A stretch of DNA of 64,000 nt from Maritimibacter sp. (GCA_002695005.1 NZNT01000020.1:248001-312000), one strand, 5' to 3'; positions 43,104-52,193 are shown, numbered from the stretch's first letter. The notes: a model not told the origin generated them from the letters alone. Numbers and translations are program-made.

Positions 43104-43883
43104 TCAGACCGTGCGCTGCACCATCAACTTCTTGACCTCGGCGATGGCTTTCGCCAGGTTCAGACCCTTGGGGCAGGTCTGCGCACAGTTCATGATCGTG
43201 TGGCAGCGATAGAGCTTGAACGGATCTTCCAGATCGTCCAGCCGCTCGCCCGTCGCTTCGTCGCGCGAGTCGATGATCCAGCGGTAGGCGTGCAGGAGCG
43301 CCGCCGGGCCGAGGTAGCGGTCGGAGTTCCACCAGTAGCTCGGGCAGGAGGCCGAGCAGCAGGCGCACATGACACATTCATACAGACCGTCGAGCTGCTT
43401 GCGGTCCTCGATCGACTGACGCCACTCCTTGTGCGGCGGGTTCGTCTTGGTCTCAAGCCACGGCATGATCGACGCGTGCTGGGCATAGAACTGCGTGAGG
43501 TCCGGGATCAGGTCCTTGACCACCTGCATGTGCGGCAGCGGATAGATCTTCACGTCGCCCTTGATCTCATCCAGCCCGAAGATACAGGCAAGCTCATTGC
43601 CCCCGTCGATGTTCATCGCGCAGGAGCCACAGATGCCCTCGCGGCAGGACCGGCGGAAGGTCAGCGTCGGGTCGATCTCGTTCTTGATCTTGATGAGCGC
43701 GTCCAGAACCATCGGGCCGCAGGTGTCCATGTCGACGAAATACGTGTCGACGCGCGGGTTCTCGCCATCTTCCGGCGACCAGCGATAGATCAGGAACTTG
43801 CGGACGTTCTTGGCGCCCTCCGGCTTCGGCCAGGTCTTGCCGGTGCGGATGCGGGAGTTCTTGGGGAGTGCGAATTCAACCAT
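43104..43883 (-). CDS. sdhB: Succinate dehydrogenase iron-sulfur subunit
   Basis: The 259-residue electron-transfer subunit of complex II has [15 protein letters not shown] for the [2Fe-2S] cluster and [29 protein letters not shown] for the [4Fe-4S] and [3Fe-4S] clusters. It passes electrons from the flavin of SdhA to ubiquinone at SdhC/D on the cytoplasmic face of the inner membrane. It is the last gene of sdhCDAB, 10 bases after sdhA, and is followed by a strong terminator. Confidence 0.97.
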   Translation of the reverse strand: MVEFALPKNSRIRTGKTWPKPEGAKNVRKFLIYRWSPEDGENPRVDTYFVDMDTCGPMVLDALIKIKNEIDPTLTFRRSCREGICGSCAMNIDGGNELACIFGLDEIKGDVKIYPLPHMQVVKDLIPDLTQFYAQHASIMPWLETKTNPPHKEWRQSIEDRKQLDGLYECVMCACCSASCPSYWWNSDRYLGPAALLHAYRWIIDSRDEATGERLDDLEDPFKLYRCHTIMNCAQTCPKGLNLAKAIAEVKKLMVQRTV

Positions 43884-43893
43884 GTCTCTCTCC

Positions 43894-45699
43894 TTAGAAC
43901 GTCCGCGCCTTGGGCGCGATTTTCTTGAGTTCGATGCCGCCCTGATCCTCTTTCGTGAGAGGATCGAGGATCACGGGGCGATAGGACAGCGTGACCTTGC
44001 TGCCTTTCACCTTGGCGATGGTGTGCTTGCGCCAGGTCTTGTCGTCGCGCTCGGTGTGGTCTTCCATCGCGTGGGCGCCACGGCTTTCCTTGCGCGCCTC
44101 GGCACCGTTGATGGTGGCGAGCGCGTTGGGCATGAGGTTGGTCAGCTCCAGCGTCTCCATCAGGTCCGAGTTCCACACGAGCGAACGGTCCGTCACCTTG
44201 ATGTCGTCCAGCTTGCCCGAAATCTCGGCCATCTTGGCGACGCCTTCCTTCAGCGTCTTGTCGGTGCGGAACACGGCGGCGTCGGCCTGCATCGTCTTTT
44301 GCATCTCAAGGCGCAGCTCGGCGGTCGGGGTCGCACCATCGGCGTGGCGCAGGCCGTCGAACCGGTCAAAGGCCGCGTCGATGGATTTCTGGTTCGGGGT
44401 CGGCACCGGCGATTTCGCGTCCACAACTTCGCCCGCGCGGATCGCCGCGGCGCGGCCAAAGACCACGAGGTCGATCAGCGAGTTGGAGCCAAGGCGGTTG
44501 GCGCCGTGGACCGATGCGCAGCCTGCCTCGCCCACGGCCATCAGGCCGGGCACGATGCGGTTGGGCGAACGCGAGGTCGGGTTGAGCACTTCGCCGAAGT
44601 AGTTCGTCGGGATGCCGCCCATGTTGTAGTGGACCGTCGGCAGAACCGGGATCGGCTCTTTCGTGACGTCCACGCCCGCGAAAATCTTGGCGGACTCCGA
44701 GATCCCCGGAAGCCGCTCGGCCAGCGCCTCGGCGGGCAGGTGGCTGAGGTTCAGGTGGATGTGGTCGCCCTCGGCCCCCACACCGCGCCCTTCGCGGATT
44801 TCCATCGTCATCGAGCGCGAGACGTAGTCGCGCGGGGCGAGGTCTTTGTATTGGGGCGCGTAACGCTCCATAAACCGTTCGCCTTCGGAGTTGGTGAGAT
44901 AGCCACCTTCGCCGCGCGCGCCCTCGGTGATCAGGCAGCCGGAACCATAGATGCCGGTCGGGTGGAACTGCACGAATTCCATGTCCTGAAGCGGCAGACC
45001 GGCGCGGGCCACCATCCCGCCACCGTCGCCGGTGCAGGTGTGGGCCGAGGTGGCCGAGAAATAGGCACGGCCATAGCCGCCGGTGGCCAGAACGACCATC
45101 TTGGCGGAAAAGACGTGCATCGTGCCGTCGTCGAGCTTCCAGCAGACAACACCCTGACACTGGCCGTCGTCCGACATGATCAGGTCGATGGCGAAGTATT
45201 CGATATAGAACTCGGCGTTGTTCTTGAGCGACTGGCCGTAGAGCGTGTGCAGGATCGCGTGGCCGGTCCGGTCGGCGGCGGCGCAGGTGCGCTGCACGGC
45301 CGGGCCTTCGCCAAACTCGGTGGTGTGGCCGCCGAAGGGGCGCTGGTAGATCTTGCCCTCGTCGGTGCGCGAGAACGGCACGCCGTAGTGCTCAAGCTCG
45401 TAAACGGCGGCGGGCGCTTCGCGGGCGAGGTATTCCATCGCATCCGTGTCGCCGAGCCAGTCGGAGCCCTTGACGGTGTCGTACATGTGCCACTGCCAGT
45501 TGTCCGGCCCCATGTTCGACAGCGAGGCGGCGATGCCGCCCTGTGCGGCAACCGTGTGCGAGCGGGTCGGAAAGACCTTGGTCACGCAGGCGGTTTTCAG
45601 GCCCTGCTCGGCCATGCCCAGCGTCGCGCGCAGACCGGCGCCACCGGCGCCGACGACGACGACGTCATATTCGTGTGTTTCGTATTCGTATTCAGCCAT
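43894..45699 (-). CDS. sdhA: Succinate dehydrogenase flavoprotein subunit
   Basis: The 601-residue catalytic subunit oxidises succinate to fumarate. It has an FAD-binding [16 protein letters not shown] near the N-terminus, [12 protein letters not shown] with the histidine expected to bind FAD covalently, and the substrate region HPTGIYGSG and [11 protein letters not shown]. The ATG at 45699 gives [15 protein letters not shown]; an upstream frame would overlap the sdhD end. The gap to sdhD is 10 bases. Length and motifs are typical of alphaproteobacterial SdhA. Confidence 0.97.
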   Translation of the reverse strand: MAEYEYETHEYDVVVVGAGGAGLRATLGMAEQGLKTACVTKVFPTRSHTVAAQGGIAASLSNMGPDNWQWHMYDTVKGSDWLGDTDAMEYLAREAPAAVYELEHYGVPFSRTDEGKIYQRPFGGHTTEFGEGPAVQRTCAAADRTGHAILHTLYGQSLKNNAEFYIEYFAIDLIMSDDGQCQGVVCWKLDDGTMHVFSAKMVVLATGGYGRAYFSATSAHTCTGDGGGMVARAGLPLQDMEFVQFHPTGIYGSGCLITEGARGEGGYLTNSEGERFMERYAPQYKDLAPRDYVSRSMTMEIREGRGVGAEGDHIHLNLSHLPAEALAERLPGISESAKIFAGVDVTKEPIPVLPTVHYNMGGIPTNYFGEVLNPTSRSPNRIVPGLMAVGEAGCASVHGANRLGSNSLIDLVVFGRAAAIRAGEVVDAKSPVPTPNQKSIDAAFDRFDGLRHADGATPTAELRLEMQKTMQADAAVFRTDKTLKEGVAKMAEISGKLDDIKVTDRSLVWNSDLMETLELTNLMPNALATINGAEARKESRGAHAMEDHTERDDKTWRKHTIAKVKGSKVTLSYRPVILDPLTKEDQGGIELKKIAPKARTF

Positions 45700-45709
45700 G
45701 TCGTGTCCC

Positions 45710-46087
45710 TCAGGCGCCCAGCGAGATGCGGATGACGGCATAGACGCCGACGAGCGCGAACAGCGTGCACAAAAGGCGCATGGCGATGATGAGCACCATC
45801 CCCATGCGGCTGTGCACGTAATCTTCGATGACCACCTGCAGGCCCTGGAACAGGTGCAGGAAGCCGGTCAGGAAAAAGGCGATCGCGATCACGGCGTTCA
45901 CCGGATGCGCGTAAGCGGCCTTTACCTCGTCGTAGCCGCCGCCAAGGTTCGAGGCGAAGGGAAAGACGAAGAGCGGCACGAGGAACAGGAGCGCGATGGC
46001 GCTGATGCGCTGTTCCCAGAAGTGGCCGGTGCCGAGTTTGGCAGAGCCAAGGCCTTCGACGCGGGCGCGGTCGGTCAGATAACCCAT
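45710..46087 (-). CDS. sdhD: Succinate dehydrogenase membrane anchor subunit
   Basis: The 125-residue protein has three membrane helices (about 30-48, 60-85 and 98-122) and the family's early [13 protein letters not shown] motif. Together with SdhC it anchors the complex and forms the quinone and heme-b site. ATG 46087 follows GGGGGACATC. It lies 10 bases downstream of sdhC and 10 bases upstream of sdhA. Confidence 0.93.
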   Translation of the reverse strand: MGYLTDRARVEGLGSAKLGTGHFWEQRISAIALLFLVPLFVFPFASNLGGGYDEVKAAYAHPVNAVIAIAFFLTGFLHLFQGLQVVIEDYVHSRMGMVLIIAMRLLCTLFALVGVYAVIRISLGA

Positions 46088-46097
46088 GATGTCCCCC

Positions 46098-46481
46098 TTA
46101 TCCGACGATGATCGTGACGATGACCATGACGACGGCAAAGCCGATGCCGATATAGGCCGAGCGTTTCGAGGTCTTGAGCCCGAAGTGGGAGCCGGTATCC
46201 CAGATCAGGTGACGCACCCCGTTGGCAAAGTGCAGCCAGAGCGCGCAGACCGACAGGAACAGCACGATGTCCCCGAACCATGAGGTCAGGACCGCGCTGG
46301 CCGTCTCAAAGTAATCCGGCCCGGTGGCGAGGGCGAGGAAGTACCAGACGATCAGGACGCCGGTAACGCCCATCGCGGTGCCGGTGATCCGGTGAAGGAT
46401 CGACAGGGCCATGTTGAGCGGCCAGCGATAGACCTGAAGGTGGGGGGAAAGCGGGCGGTTGCCCGGGTTCACATCAGCCAT
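46098..46481 (-). CDS. sdhC: Succinate dehydrogenase cytochrome b556 subunit
   Basis: The 127-residue membrane subunit has the signature RPLSPHLQVYRWPLNMALS and SILHRITG with residues of the quinone/heme region, then three helices. It is the first gene of sdhCDAB. GAAAGGTCGCTTC precedes its ATG. The 169-base upstream region carries two TGTGATCAC palindromes (46618-46648) directly after the neighbouring metallopeptidase gene, likely the control region of the operon. Confidence 0.96.
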   Translation of the reverse strand: MADVNPGNRPLSPHLQVYRWPLNMALSILHRITGTAMGVTGVLIVWYFLALATGPDYFETASAVLTSWFGDIVLFLSVCALWLHFANGVRHLIWDTGSHFGLKTSKRSAYIGIGFAVVMVIVTIIVG

Positions 46482-46617
46482 GAAGCGACCTTTCGATGCA
46501 GTTGGCGACGAGCTGTTTGCAATTCGGCCCCATCCATAGACAAAATTGACCGAGAGTCACGTGTGGATTCCCGGAAATCTCTGCTGTCGGGCGCTAACGT
46601 GAATATTTTGTGACATT

Positions 46618-46648
46618 TGTGATCACGGTCAAAGTGTGTGTGATCACA
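46618..46648. promoter_or_regulatory. Paired palindromic operator upstream of sdhC
   Basis: TGTGATCACG (46618-46627) and TGTGATCACA (46639-46648) have centres 21 bp apart, two helical turns. On the sdhC strand a possible -35 TTGACC (46632-46627) lies between and overlaps the proximal site, so repression by blocking RNA polymerase is plausible. The same pair with the same spacing precedes sucC (56204-56234). Confidence 0.72.
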
Positions 46649-46650
46649 AA

Positions 46651-47376
46651 TTACCAGTCTGCCATTTCCGCAAGGAAATCCACATATTCGGTGCAGATGG
46701 TGATCTCGCGATACTCCGGATCGTAAAAGGCGTTGGCCTCGCTACAGGCTGCGTAGGAGATCAGCAGATCGCCTGACAGGCTGAATTCGCCGTTCAACGC
46801 GTCGATCTCGTCCATGAGCAGCGCGGCGATGCCGTCATCGCGTTCGACGTCGCCGATAACGAAAGTGTCGCCCGGCCCGGCCTCGGCCATCTCGTCGAGA
46901 ATGACGCCCCACGATCCGTTGGCCTGTTCGAATTCATCCTCGCACCATGCGGCGCGTTCTTCGGGCAGGCCCAGTTCCTCGGCCACGTCTTCGCGTTCGT
47001 CCGGGTTGGCGCCGTAGAAGATACAGACGAGGTTGTAATAGCGCTGCTCGTCCGGGCCGTGCACGTCCCAGAACGCCGGCTCCTCGCCCTGATCGCGGGC
47101 CATGTCGGCCTCGGTCAGGAATCCGAAGGCCGCGTCATAGGCGATGCCGACCGCGTCCTCTTCGTCCCAGAACGCATCGACCAGCAGGATCGAGAGGACG
47201 TCTGCCGCGTCCTCTTCCTGTCCGAAGATCGGCACCTCCTGAATGTCGATCAGGGCATGGCCAAGTTCGTGGTAGAGCGTCGCGAGGATGTTGGACTCGA
47301 CAAAGGCTTCGGTGTCCTGTGCGAGCGCAAGAGATGGCAGTCCCAGCAGGGCTGCCGTGGCATAGGCTTTCATCAT
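46651..47376 (-). CDS. DUF4344-type exported putative metallopeptidase (copy a)
   Basis: The 241-residue protein has a signal peptide (cleavage near ALAQ-D) and the zinc-protease motif HELGH (residues 36-40) in LYHELGHALIDIQE. A downstream acidic stretch, FGQEEDAADVLS, could give the third ligand. It matches the DUF4344 putative metallopeptidase group. Only 12 bases separate it from an upstream paralogue, and its stop is two bases from the sdh operator. Several cysteines (CIFYG, WCEDEF, AACSEA, ITICTE) are conserved in the paralogue, suggesting disulfides in the periplasm. Substrate unknown. Confidence 0.82.
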   Translation of the reverse strand: MMKAYATAALLGLPSLALAQDTEAFVESNILATLYHELGHALIDIQEVPIFGQEEDAADVLSILLVDAFWDEEDAVGIAYDAAFGFLTEADMARDQGEEPAFWDVHGPDEQRYYNLVCIFYGANPDEREDVAEELGLPEERAAWCEDEFEQANGSWGVILDEMAEAGPGDTFVIGDVERDDGIAALLMDEIDALNGEFSLSGDLLISYAACSEANAFYDPEYREITICTEYVDFLAEMADW

Positions 47377-47388
47377 GTCGGTGTCCCT

Positions 47389-48183
47389 CTAACGGGCCGT
47401 TCTGGCCAGTTCTTCCCCAAGTTCCGTGCAGATCTGAATTTCGAGCATGTCCGGATCGTAGAACGCATTGGACTCGCCGCAGGGAATGACGCTGACATTC
47501 ACCGTGCGCGGCAGGACCATCTCGGTGTTGAGCCGGGCGACTTCGCTGCGCACGAAGGTGGTCAGGTGGTCGTCCTCGTCGAGCACCCAGTCGAGACGGA
47601 TCGTGTTGCCGGGGGCGTCGGTGGACAGCCCGTCGATCACCGCGTTCCACGACCGGGCGGCCAGTTCGTATTCGTCGTCGCAGGTGCGGGCGCGCGGTTC
47701 GGGCAGGTCGAAGAGGTCGACAAGTTCGGCCCGTTCCTCGGTATCGGCGCCGTACATAAGGCAGGCGAAGTTGTAATAGCGTTGCAGGTCGGGGGCGTGG
47801 ACGTCCCAGAGCGCGAGGTCGTCGCGGTGCCGACCCGCACCCTCGGCAAAGAGCCAGTAGTTGCGCGCCACGTCGCCCGCCATGCGCTGGACCGTCGCGT
47901 CGTCGTGCAAGCGGTTCATCAGGACAATGGCGAAGGTGTCGGCGGCAAACTCCTCGGGCCCGTAGACGGGCAGGTCGAGCACGTCGATCAGCGCGTGGGC
48001 GAGTTCGTGATACAGCGTCTCGGTGACGTTCGCTTCGACATAAAGCTGCACCGGATCGCGCCGGGCAGGCGCGGCCTGAAGCGGCTCGCCCACGGTGCGT
48101 TGAAAGGTGTACGTGTCCTTGTTCCCCTCGGCATGGGCCGGGGAAAGGGTCAGGGCGAGGGCGATGGCAGCCGCGATGCGCAT
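47389..48183 (-). CDS. DUF4344-type exported putative metallopeptidase (copy b)
   Basis: The 264-residue paralogue of the next gene has signal peptide ALTLSPAHA, the motif HELAH (residues 59-63) in LYHELAHALIDVLD, the same acidic block YGPEEFAADTFA and matching C-terminal cysteines (IPCGESNAFYDPD, EIQICTELGEEL). It has an extra 25 residues before the catalytic region. The tandem pair likely arose by duplication. Members of DUF4344 are predicted zinc proteases; no proteolytic substrate is known to me. It lies 7 bases after mch, so it may be transcribed with that pathway gene. Confidence 0.82.
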   Translation of the reverse strand: MRIAAAIALALTLSPAHAEGNKDTYTFQRTVGEPLQAAPARRDPVQLYVEANVTETLYHELAHALIDVLDLPVYGPEEFAADTFAIVLMNRLHDDATVQRMAGDVARNYWLFAEGAGRHRDDLALWDVHAPDLQRYYNFACLMYGADTEERAELVDLFDLPEPRARTCDDEYELAARSWNAVIDGLSTDAPGNTIRLDWVLDEDDHLTTFVRSEVARLNTEMVLPRTVNVSVIPCGESNAFYDPDMLEIQICTELGEELARTAR

Positions 48184-48190
48184 GGGCGCA

Positions 48191-49225
48191 TCAGGTCGGC
48201 ATCAGCGCCCAGTAGTCAAGATCGAGCAGCACATGCGGCAGGTATTTTCCGTCCTCGCCCTTGAGTGCGAAGTCTTGATGGTCGCCCTTGGTCGCCACGA
48301 GCCTGAGACGCACCGCGCCAACGCCCGGTGCCGGGGTCTCGGCCTTGTCCAGCACCTCGGACCACGCGCGCACGGTGTCGCCGGTGAAGCACGGGTTGGC
48401 ATGCGCGCCCGCGTTCAGCCCGACGATCATCTGGGCATTGGCGAGACCGTTGAACGACAGGGTGCGGGCCATCGAGATGATGTGGCCGCCATAGATGAGC
48501 CGCTTGCCATCCTCGCGGTTCGTCGCGTCGAAATGAACCTTGGCGGTGTTCTGCCACAGGCGGGTGGCGATCATGTGCTCGGCTTCCTCGACGGTGACGC
48601 CGTCCACATGGTCGATCTTCTCGCCGATCTCGTAATCGCCCATCCTGTGCCGTTCGCCCGCCAGCTTGAACTCGTAGCGCGAGAAGTCGAGACCCTCGGG
48701 GATCACCAGATCCTCGGCGGGAACCACCGGCTTCAACTCGGGGATCAGCGTGTCGGGCGCATCGGCGTCGAGGTTCTTCTTCCGCACCATGACCCAGCGG
48801 ATGTAGTCGAGCACCGCCTCGTCATGCTGGTTGTAGCCCGTCGTCTGGACGTAAACGACGCCCGACTTGCCGTTCGAATTCTGCTTTAGCCCGATGACCT
48901 TGGACTCGGACCGAAGCGTATCGCCCGGCCAGACCGGTTTCAGCCAGCGCCCCTCGGCATAGCCGAGGTTCGCGACGGCGTTCAGCGACACATCCGGGAC
49001 GGTCTTGCCGAACACGACGTGAAAGGCCGCAAGGTCGTCGATGGGCGACACCTCCAACCCGCAGTCCCGCGCGAATTCGTCCGAGGAATAGAGCGCATGG
49101 CGCGCCGGGTAGAGTGCGTGATAGAGCGCGCGCTCACCCCCAGAAACCGTGCGCGGCACGGCGTGGGTGATGACCTCGCCGATGCGATAATCCTCGAAAA
49201 ACCGGCCCGGATTGGTCTTTGCCAC
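48191..49225 (-). CDS. mch: Mesaconyl-CoA hydratase (ethylmalonyl-CoA pathway)
   Basis: The 344-residue protein with two MaoC-type hot-dog halves has the length and start (GRFFEDYRIGEVITHAVPRT) of Rhodobacter Mch, which interconverts mesaconyl-CoA and beta-methylmalyl-CoA. The second half has RLIYGGHIISMARTLSFNG. Its presence shows acetyl-CoA can be assimilated by the ethylmalonyl-CoA pathway instead of the glyoxylate shunt. A malyl-CoA thioesterase gene (mcl2) of the same pathway lies upstream in the same minus-strand run. It is followed by the two DUF4344 genes. Confidence 0.9.
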   Translation of the reverse strand: MAKTNPGRFFEDYRIGEVITHAVPRTVSGGERALYHALYPARHALYSSDEFARDCGLEVSPIDDLAAFHVVFGKTVPDVSLNAVANLGYAEGRWLKPVWPGDTLRSESKVIGLKQNSNGKSGVVYVQTTGYNQHDEAVLDYIRWVMVRKKNLDADAPDTLIPELKPVVPAEDLVIPEGLDFSRYEFKLAGERHRMGDYEIGEKIDHVDGVTVEEAEHMIATRLWQNTAKVHFDATNREDGKRLIYGGHIISMARTLSFNGLANAQMIVGLNAGAHANPCFTGDTVRAWSEVLDKAETPAPGVGAVRLRLVATKGDHQDFALKGEDGKYLPHVLLDLDYWALMPT

Positions 49226-49226
49226 G

Positions 49227-49430
49227 CTACTGCTCTCCCAGCTTCAGGTCTGGGTGGTAGTCGCCCGGCACGTCCTTGGTGACGGCCTGCCCGCAGCGCA
49301 TCACGCCATTGGCTGCGTCGAAGGCATAGGTGGGGCTGCCGTGCAGCGCCCAGCCCTTGTTCAGCGCCGCCGTCACCTTGTGACAGAAGGCGGACGTGTC
49401 GTCGGCGGAGAGAAAGCGGTAAAGCTGCAT
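49227..49430 (-). CDS. DUF1737-domain small protein
   Basis: The 67-residue cytoplasmic protein fits DUF1737: it starts MQLYRFLSADDTSAFCHKV, has a central GWALHGSPTYAFD, and ends with a charged tail. It lies one base upstream of mch and 10 bases downstream of nnrU, so it is co-transcribed. No biochemical role is known to me. Its persistent linkage to mch in this run suggests an accessory role, but that is only inference. Confidence 0.8.
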   Translation of the reverse strand: MQLYRFLSADDTSAFCHKVTAALNKGWALHGSPTYAFDAANGVMRCGQAVTKDVPGDYHPDLKLGEQ

Positions 49431-49440
49431 GTCGTCCTCC

Positions 49441-49989
49441 TCAGCCGAAGACCGGGTAGCCGAGCCAATAGTGGATCGCGGCGATCACGCCGAAGACGAC
49501 GACCGTGCCCACGGCCGCGCCGATTTCCTTGCCGACCGGGAACGGGCCGGTGTTCTTGGCGGGCTTGTCCTGACGATTGATCGCGATGACCTCGTAGACT
49601 GCCCAGGCGAGCAGGCCGCCGAACAGGATGAACGACGGCCCATCCCCATTCACCAGCAGGTGCGCGATGGCCCAGGCCTTGACCGCGGTCAGTTGCGGGT
49701 GGCGGATCTTGGAGGTGATCCAGGTCTTCATGCCCGAGGCAGCGAAGAGATAGACGGAAAAGACCATCAGCAGGTTGTTGATGCCGACGGTGGCCGGATG
49801 GCGGCCCCACCAGAACGGCTCGGCCGGAGCCATGCGGTAGCCGATGACCATCACGACGATGGCGAGGATCGAGACGAGCGCGACCGGACCCTTGGCCTTG
49901 TCGCCCATTTTCGCCCGAGCGGCGGGGGCATAGCGTTTGAACGAATGGGCGGCGACCCACAGCAGAACACCGATAATCAACACGAGCAT
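49441..49989 (-). CDS. NnrU-family membrane protein
   Basis: The 182-residue inner-membrane protein has about five helices and the NnrU-like features HSFKRYAPAARAKMG near the N-terminus and RHPQLTAVKAWAIAHLLVNG in the middle. NnrU was first linked to nitric oxide and nitrite metabolism, but paralogues are widespread in Rhodobacteraceae without denitrification genes; none are seen here. It lies 3 bases after mcl2 and 10 bases before the DUF1737 gene. The role in this operon is unknown. Confidence 0.87.
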   Translation of the reverse strand: MLVLIIGVLLWVAAHSFKRYAPAARAKMGDKAKGPVALVSILAIVVMVIGYRMAPAEPFWWGRHPATVGINNLLMVFSVYLFAASGMKTWITSKIRHPQLTAVKAWAIAHLLVNGDGPSFILFGGLLAWAVYEVIAINRQDKPAKNTGPFPVGKEIGAAVGTVVVFGVIAAIHYWLGYPVFG

Positions 49990-49992
49990 GGC

Positions 49993-50847
49993 TTATCCTT
50001 CGAGACTGGCTATGGCCTCTGCTTTCGCCAGCAGGGCCTTCGCGGTCACGATATGCAGATTCTCCACGATCTTTCCATCAACGACCGCCACGCCCTGACC
50101 CGAGGCCTCGGTTTCCTCGAAGGCCGCGATCTGGCGGCGGGCAAGTTCGATGTCGGCCTCGGACGGTGCGAACAGCTCGTTCGCTATGTCGATCTGGGCC
50201 GGGTGGATCAGCGTCTTGCCGTCGAACCCCAGGTCGCGGCCCTGTTCACATTCGGCGCGCAGCCCGTCGTCATCCTTGAACGCGTTATAGACGCCATCGA
50301 CGATCAAGGCGCCCGCCGCGCGTGCGGCGATCAGGCTGATCTGAAGGCTGGTCATCACGGTCATCCGGTCGGGCGTGACGCGGCAGCCCAGTTCCTTGAC
50401 CAGATCGTTTGTGCCCATGACGATGCCCGCAAGGCGGGGATGCGCGGCAATCTCACGCGCGTTCAGGATGCCCTCGGGCGTTTCCATCATCGCCCAGAGC
50501 GGCACGTCGGGGATCATCTCGGCCAACGTGGCGAGGTCGTAGGCCGAATTCACCTTGGGCAGAAGCAGCGCGTCGATGTCGGCACCCTGCATCGCTTCCA
50601 CGTCCTGCCGGCCCCAGACCGTCTCGAACCCGTTGATCCGCACGATCTTCATCCGCTGGCCGTAGCCGCCCTTGTCGAGCTCGGCGCGCAGGGTGGTGCG
50701 GGCCTCGGCCTTGGCATCGGGGGTGACGGCATCTTCGAGGTCGAAGATGATCGCGTCGGCCGCAAGCCCGCGCGCCTTCTCCAGCGCCCGCTCTTTCGAG
50801 CCGGGAATATAGAGGACAGAGCGGACGGGGCGCATCGACTGGGTCAT
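49993..50847 (-). CDS. mcl2: CitE-family (3S)-malyl-CoA thioesterase, Mcl2-type
   Basis: The 284-residue TIM-barrel protein of the CitE/HpcH family has RSVLYIPGSKERALEKARG at the N-terminus, DAIIFDLEDAV with metal-ligand residues, KIVRING, MMETPEGILNA and GFDGKTLIHPAQ. It matches the shorter Mcl2 type rather than the longer malyl-CoA lyase Mcl1. In Rhodobacter, Mcl2 hydrolyses (3S)-malyl-CoA to malate, the last step of the ethylmalonyl-CoA pathway. Co-transcription with mch supports the assignment. ATG 50847 or 50835 may be the start. Confidence 0.87.
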   Translation of the reverse strand: MTQSMRPVRSVLYIPGSKERALEKARGLAADAIIFDLEDAVTPDAKAEARTTLRAELDKGGYGQRMKIVRINGFETVWGRQDVEAMQGADIDALLLPKVNSAYDLATLAEMIPDVPLWAMMETPEGILNAREIAAHPRLAGIVMGTNDLVKELGCRVTPDRMTVMTSLQISLIAARAAGALIVDGVYNAFKDDDGLRAECEQGRDLGFDGKTLIHPAQIDIANELFAPSEADIELARRQIAAFEETEASGQGVAVVDGKIVENLHIVTAKALLAKAEAIASLEG

Positions 50848-51125
50848 GATTCTACCTCAAAGCAATTTTGTTGCGCGAAACCAACATGGGGCGCACGAAT
50901 TGGCAAGAACGTTTTTGCCGCATCGCAGAATTCTCCGGCGCGCCGGGCGCAACGCCCTTTGAGTTAACCATTAATTCGGCGCTCGCGGCCCAAGGTTTGT
51001 GTACAGGCCGGACAGCACGGGCATCGCTTGCCCGCAACCGTTCCCGAGGGGCGGGTCCGGCGACAGCAAACGGGCGTGTCACCGACAGGATCGGTCCGGC
51101 GGGCCCAGACCGAAAGGACGCCCAG

Positions 51126-51437
51126 ATGCACCGGACCCTTCTTACCAGCCTCACCGCCGCCGCGCTTTTGGCCCTGCCGCAGGCCGCTGCCGCCCAATCC
51201 AATACCTGTGCCGCGCGCGACCGGGTCGTCGAACACCTGTCGGACCGGTTCGGCGAAGCCCGCCAATCCATCGGGCTGGCGACCGGCAACCGGGTGGTCG
51301 AGATGTTCGCCTCCCCCGAAACCGGCACCTGGACCCTCGTGATGACGACACCCGACGGGCGCAGCTGCATCATCGGTGCGGGACAGGCCTGGGAACGTCT
51401 GGACGAAGAGGTCACGCCGGCGGGCCAGCCCGCCTGA
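51126..51437 (+). CDS. Small exported protein of unknown function
   Basis: The 103-residue protein has a signal peptide (residues 1-23, ALPQAAAA-QS) and a mature part of about 80 residues with two cysteines (NTCAARDR, RSCIIGAG) that could form one disulfide. The segment ETGTWTLVMTTPDGRSCI is typical of small periplasmic proteins widespread in Rhodobacteraceae; I do not recognise a characterised family. AAGGA lies 7 bases before the ATG. The 278-base region upstream holds no other gene. Convergent with the TSUP transporter gene (3-base gap). Confidence 0.75.
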   Translation: MHRTLLTSLTAAALLALPQAAAAQSNTCAARDRVVEHLSDRFGEARQSIGLATGNRVVEMFASPETGTWTLVMTTPDGRSCIIGAGQAWERLDEEVTPAGQPA

Positions 51438-51440
51438 GCG

Positions 51441-52193
51441 TCACGTCAGCGCATCCCAGACAAGCTTGGCGCCCGTCAAGGTGAGCAGGACATAGGTCAC
51501 TGCGAAATACAGCCGCTCAGGCATGACGTTGTGCGCCTTGACCCCCAGCCAGACCCCGACGATCGCCGCGGGCACCAGCATCAGGTCGACCAGTGCGGAT
51601 TGCCAGGTGAAGATGCCGAGGAAGAGGTAGGGGATGAACTTCATGAGGTTGATCGCCCAGAACGACAGCACGGTCGTCGCCTGATAGGTCGTCTTGTCGA
51701 TCTTCTGGCTGAGCAGATAGACGGCGAAAGGCGGCCCGCCCGCGTGGCTGATGAAGGACGTGAACCCGCCAACGGCCCCGGCCACGGCGCCGGCGACCGG
51801 CCCCAGCGGGCGGGGCGCGACACCGATCACCCCGGACTTGCGCCCGAGCTGAAACGCCACGAAGCCAAGCGCGACCGCCCCGATCAACAGACGGAACACA
51901 TCCGGGTTCGCGACCTTGTACACCAGCGCCCCGACCGCCACGCCGGGGATGGCCGACAGGATCAGAAGCCGGGCGATCCGGCCATCCCATTTGCGCCAAT
52001 AGGGTTTCAGGGCCGTCACATCCATCAGCATGAGCAGGGGCAGCATCAGACCGACCGCCTGTCCCGGCTCCAGAATCAGCGCCAGAAGCGGCGTGGCGGC
52101 AAAGGCCGCACCGGACCCGAAGCCGCCCTTGGATATCCCGGCGAAGATGACTGCCGGAATGGCGACGACGAAGAACAGGAAGTCGATTTCCAC
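51441..52193 (-). CDS. TauE/SafE (TSUP) family membrane transporter
   Basis: The 250-residue inner-membrane protein has about eight helices in two repeats with the TSUP pattern: GISKGGFGSGAAFAATPLLAL in the first half and GFTSFISHAGGPPFAVYLL in the second. Members export or import sulfite, sulfoacetate, sulfur anions or other small organic anions. Nothing adjacent suggests which. It is divergent from mdh with a 152-base gap. Confidence 0.9.
   Translation of the reverse strand: MEIDFLFFVVAIPAVIFAGISKGGFGSGAAFAATPLLALILEPGQAVGLMLPLLMLMDVTALKPYWRKWDGRIARLLILSAIPGVAVGALVYKVANPDVFRLLIGAVALGFVAFQLGRKSGVIGVAPRPLGPVAGAVAGAVGGFTSFISHAGGPPFAVYLLSQKIDKTTYQATTVLSFWAINLMKFIPYLFLGIFTWQSALVDLMLVPAAIVGVWLGVKAHNVMPERLYFAVTYVLLTLTGAKLVWDALT

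Noticed and set aside
50861-50874. GCAA-N5-TTGC inverted repeat near the mcl2 start as a possible operator
   Set aside because: The arms are only four bases and there is no second copy near mch or elsewhere in the pathway genes.
50964-50974. TTAACCATTAA upstream of the small exported protein, resembling a CtrA half-site
   Set aside because: It has one TTAACCAT-like half with a 3-base gap instead of the TTAA-N7-TTAA consensus; a single such match in 64 kb is expected by chance.
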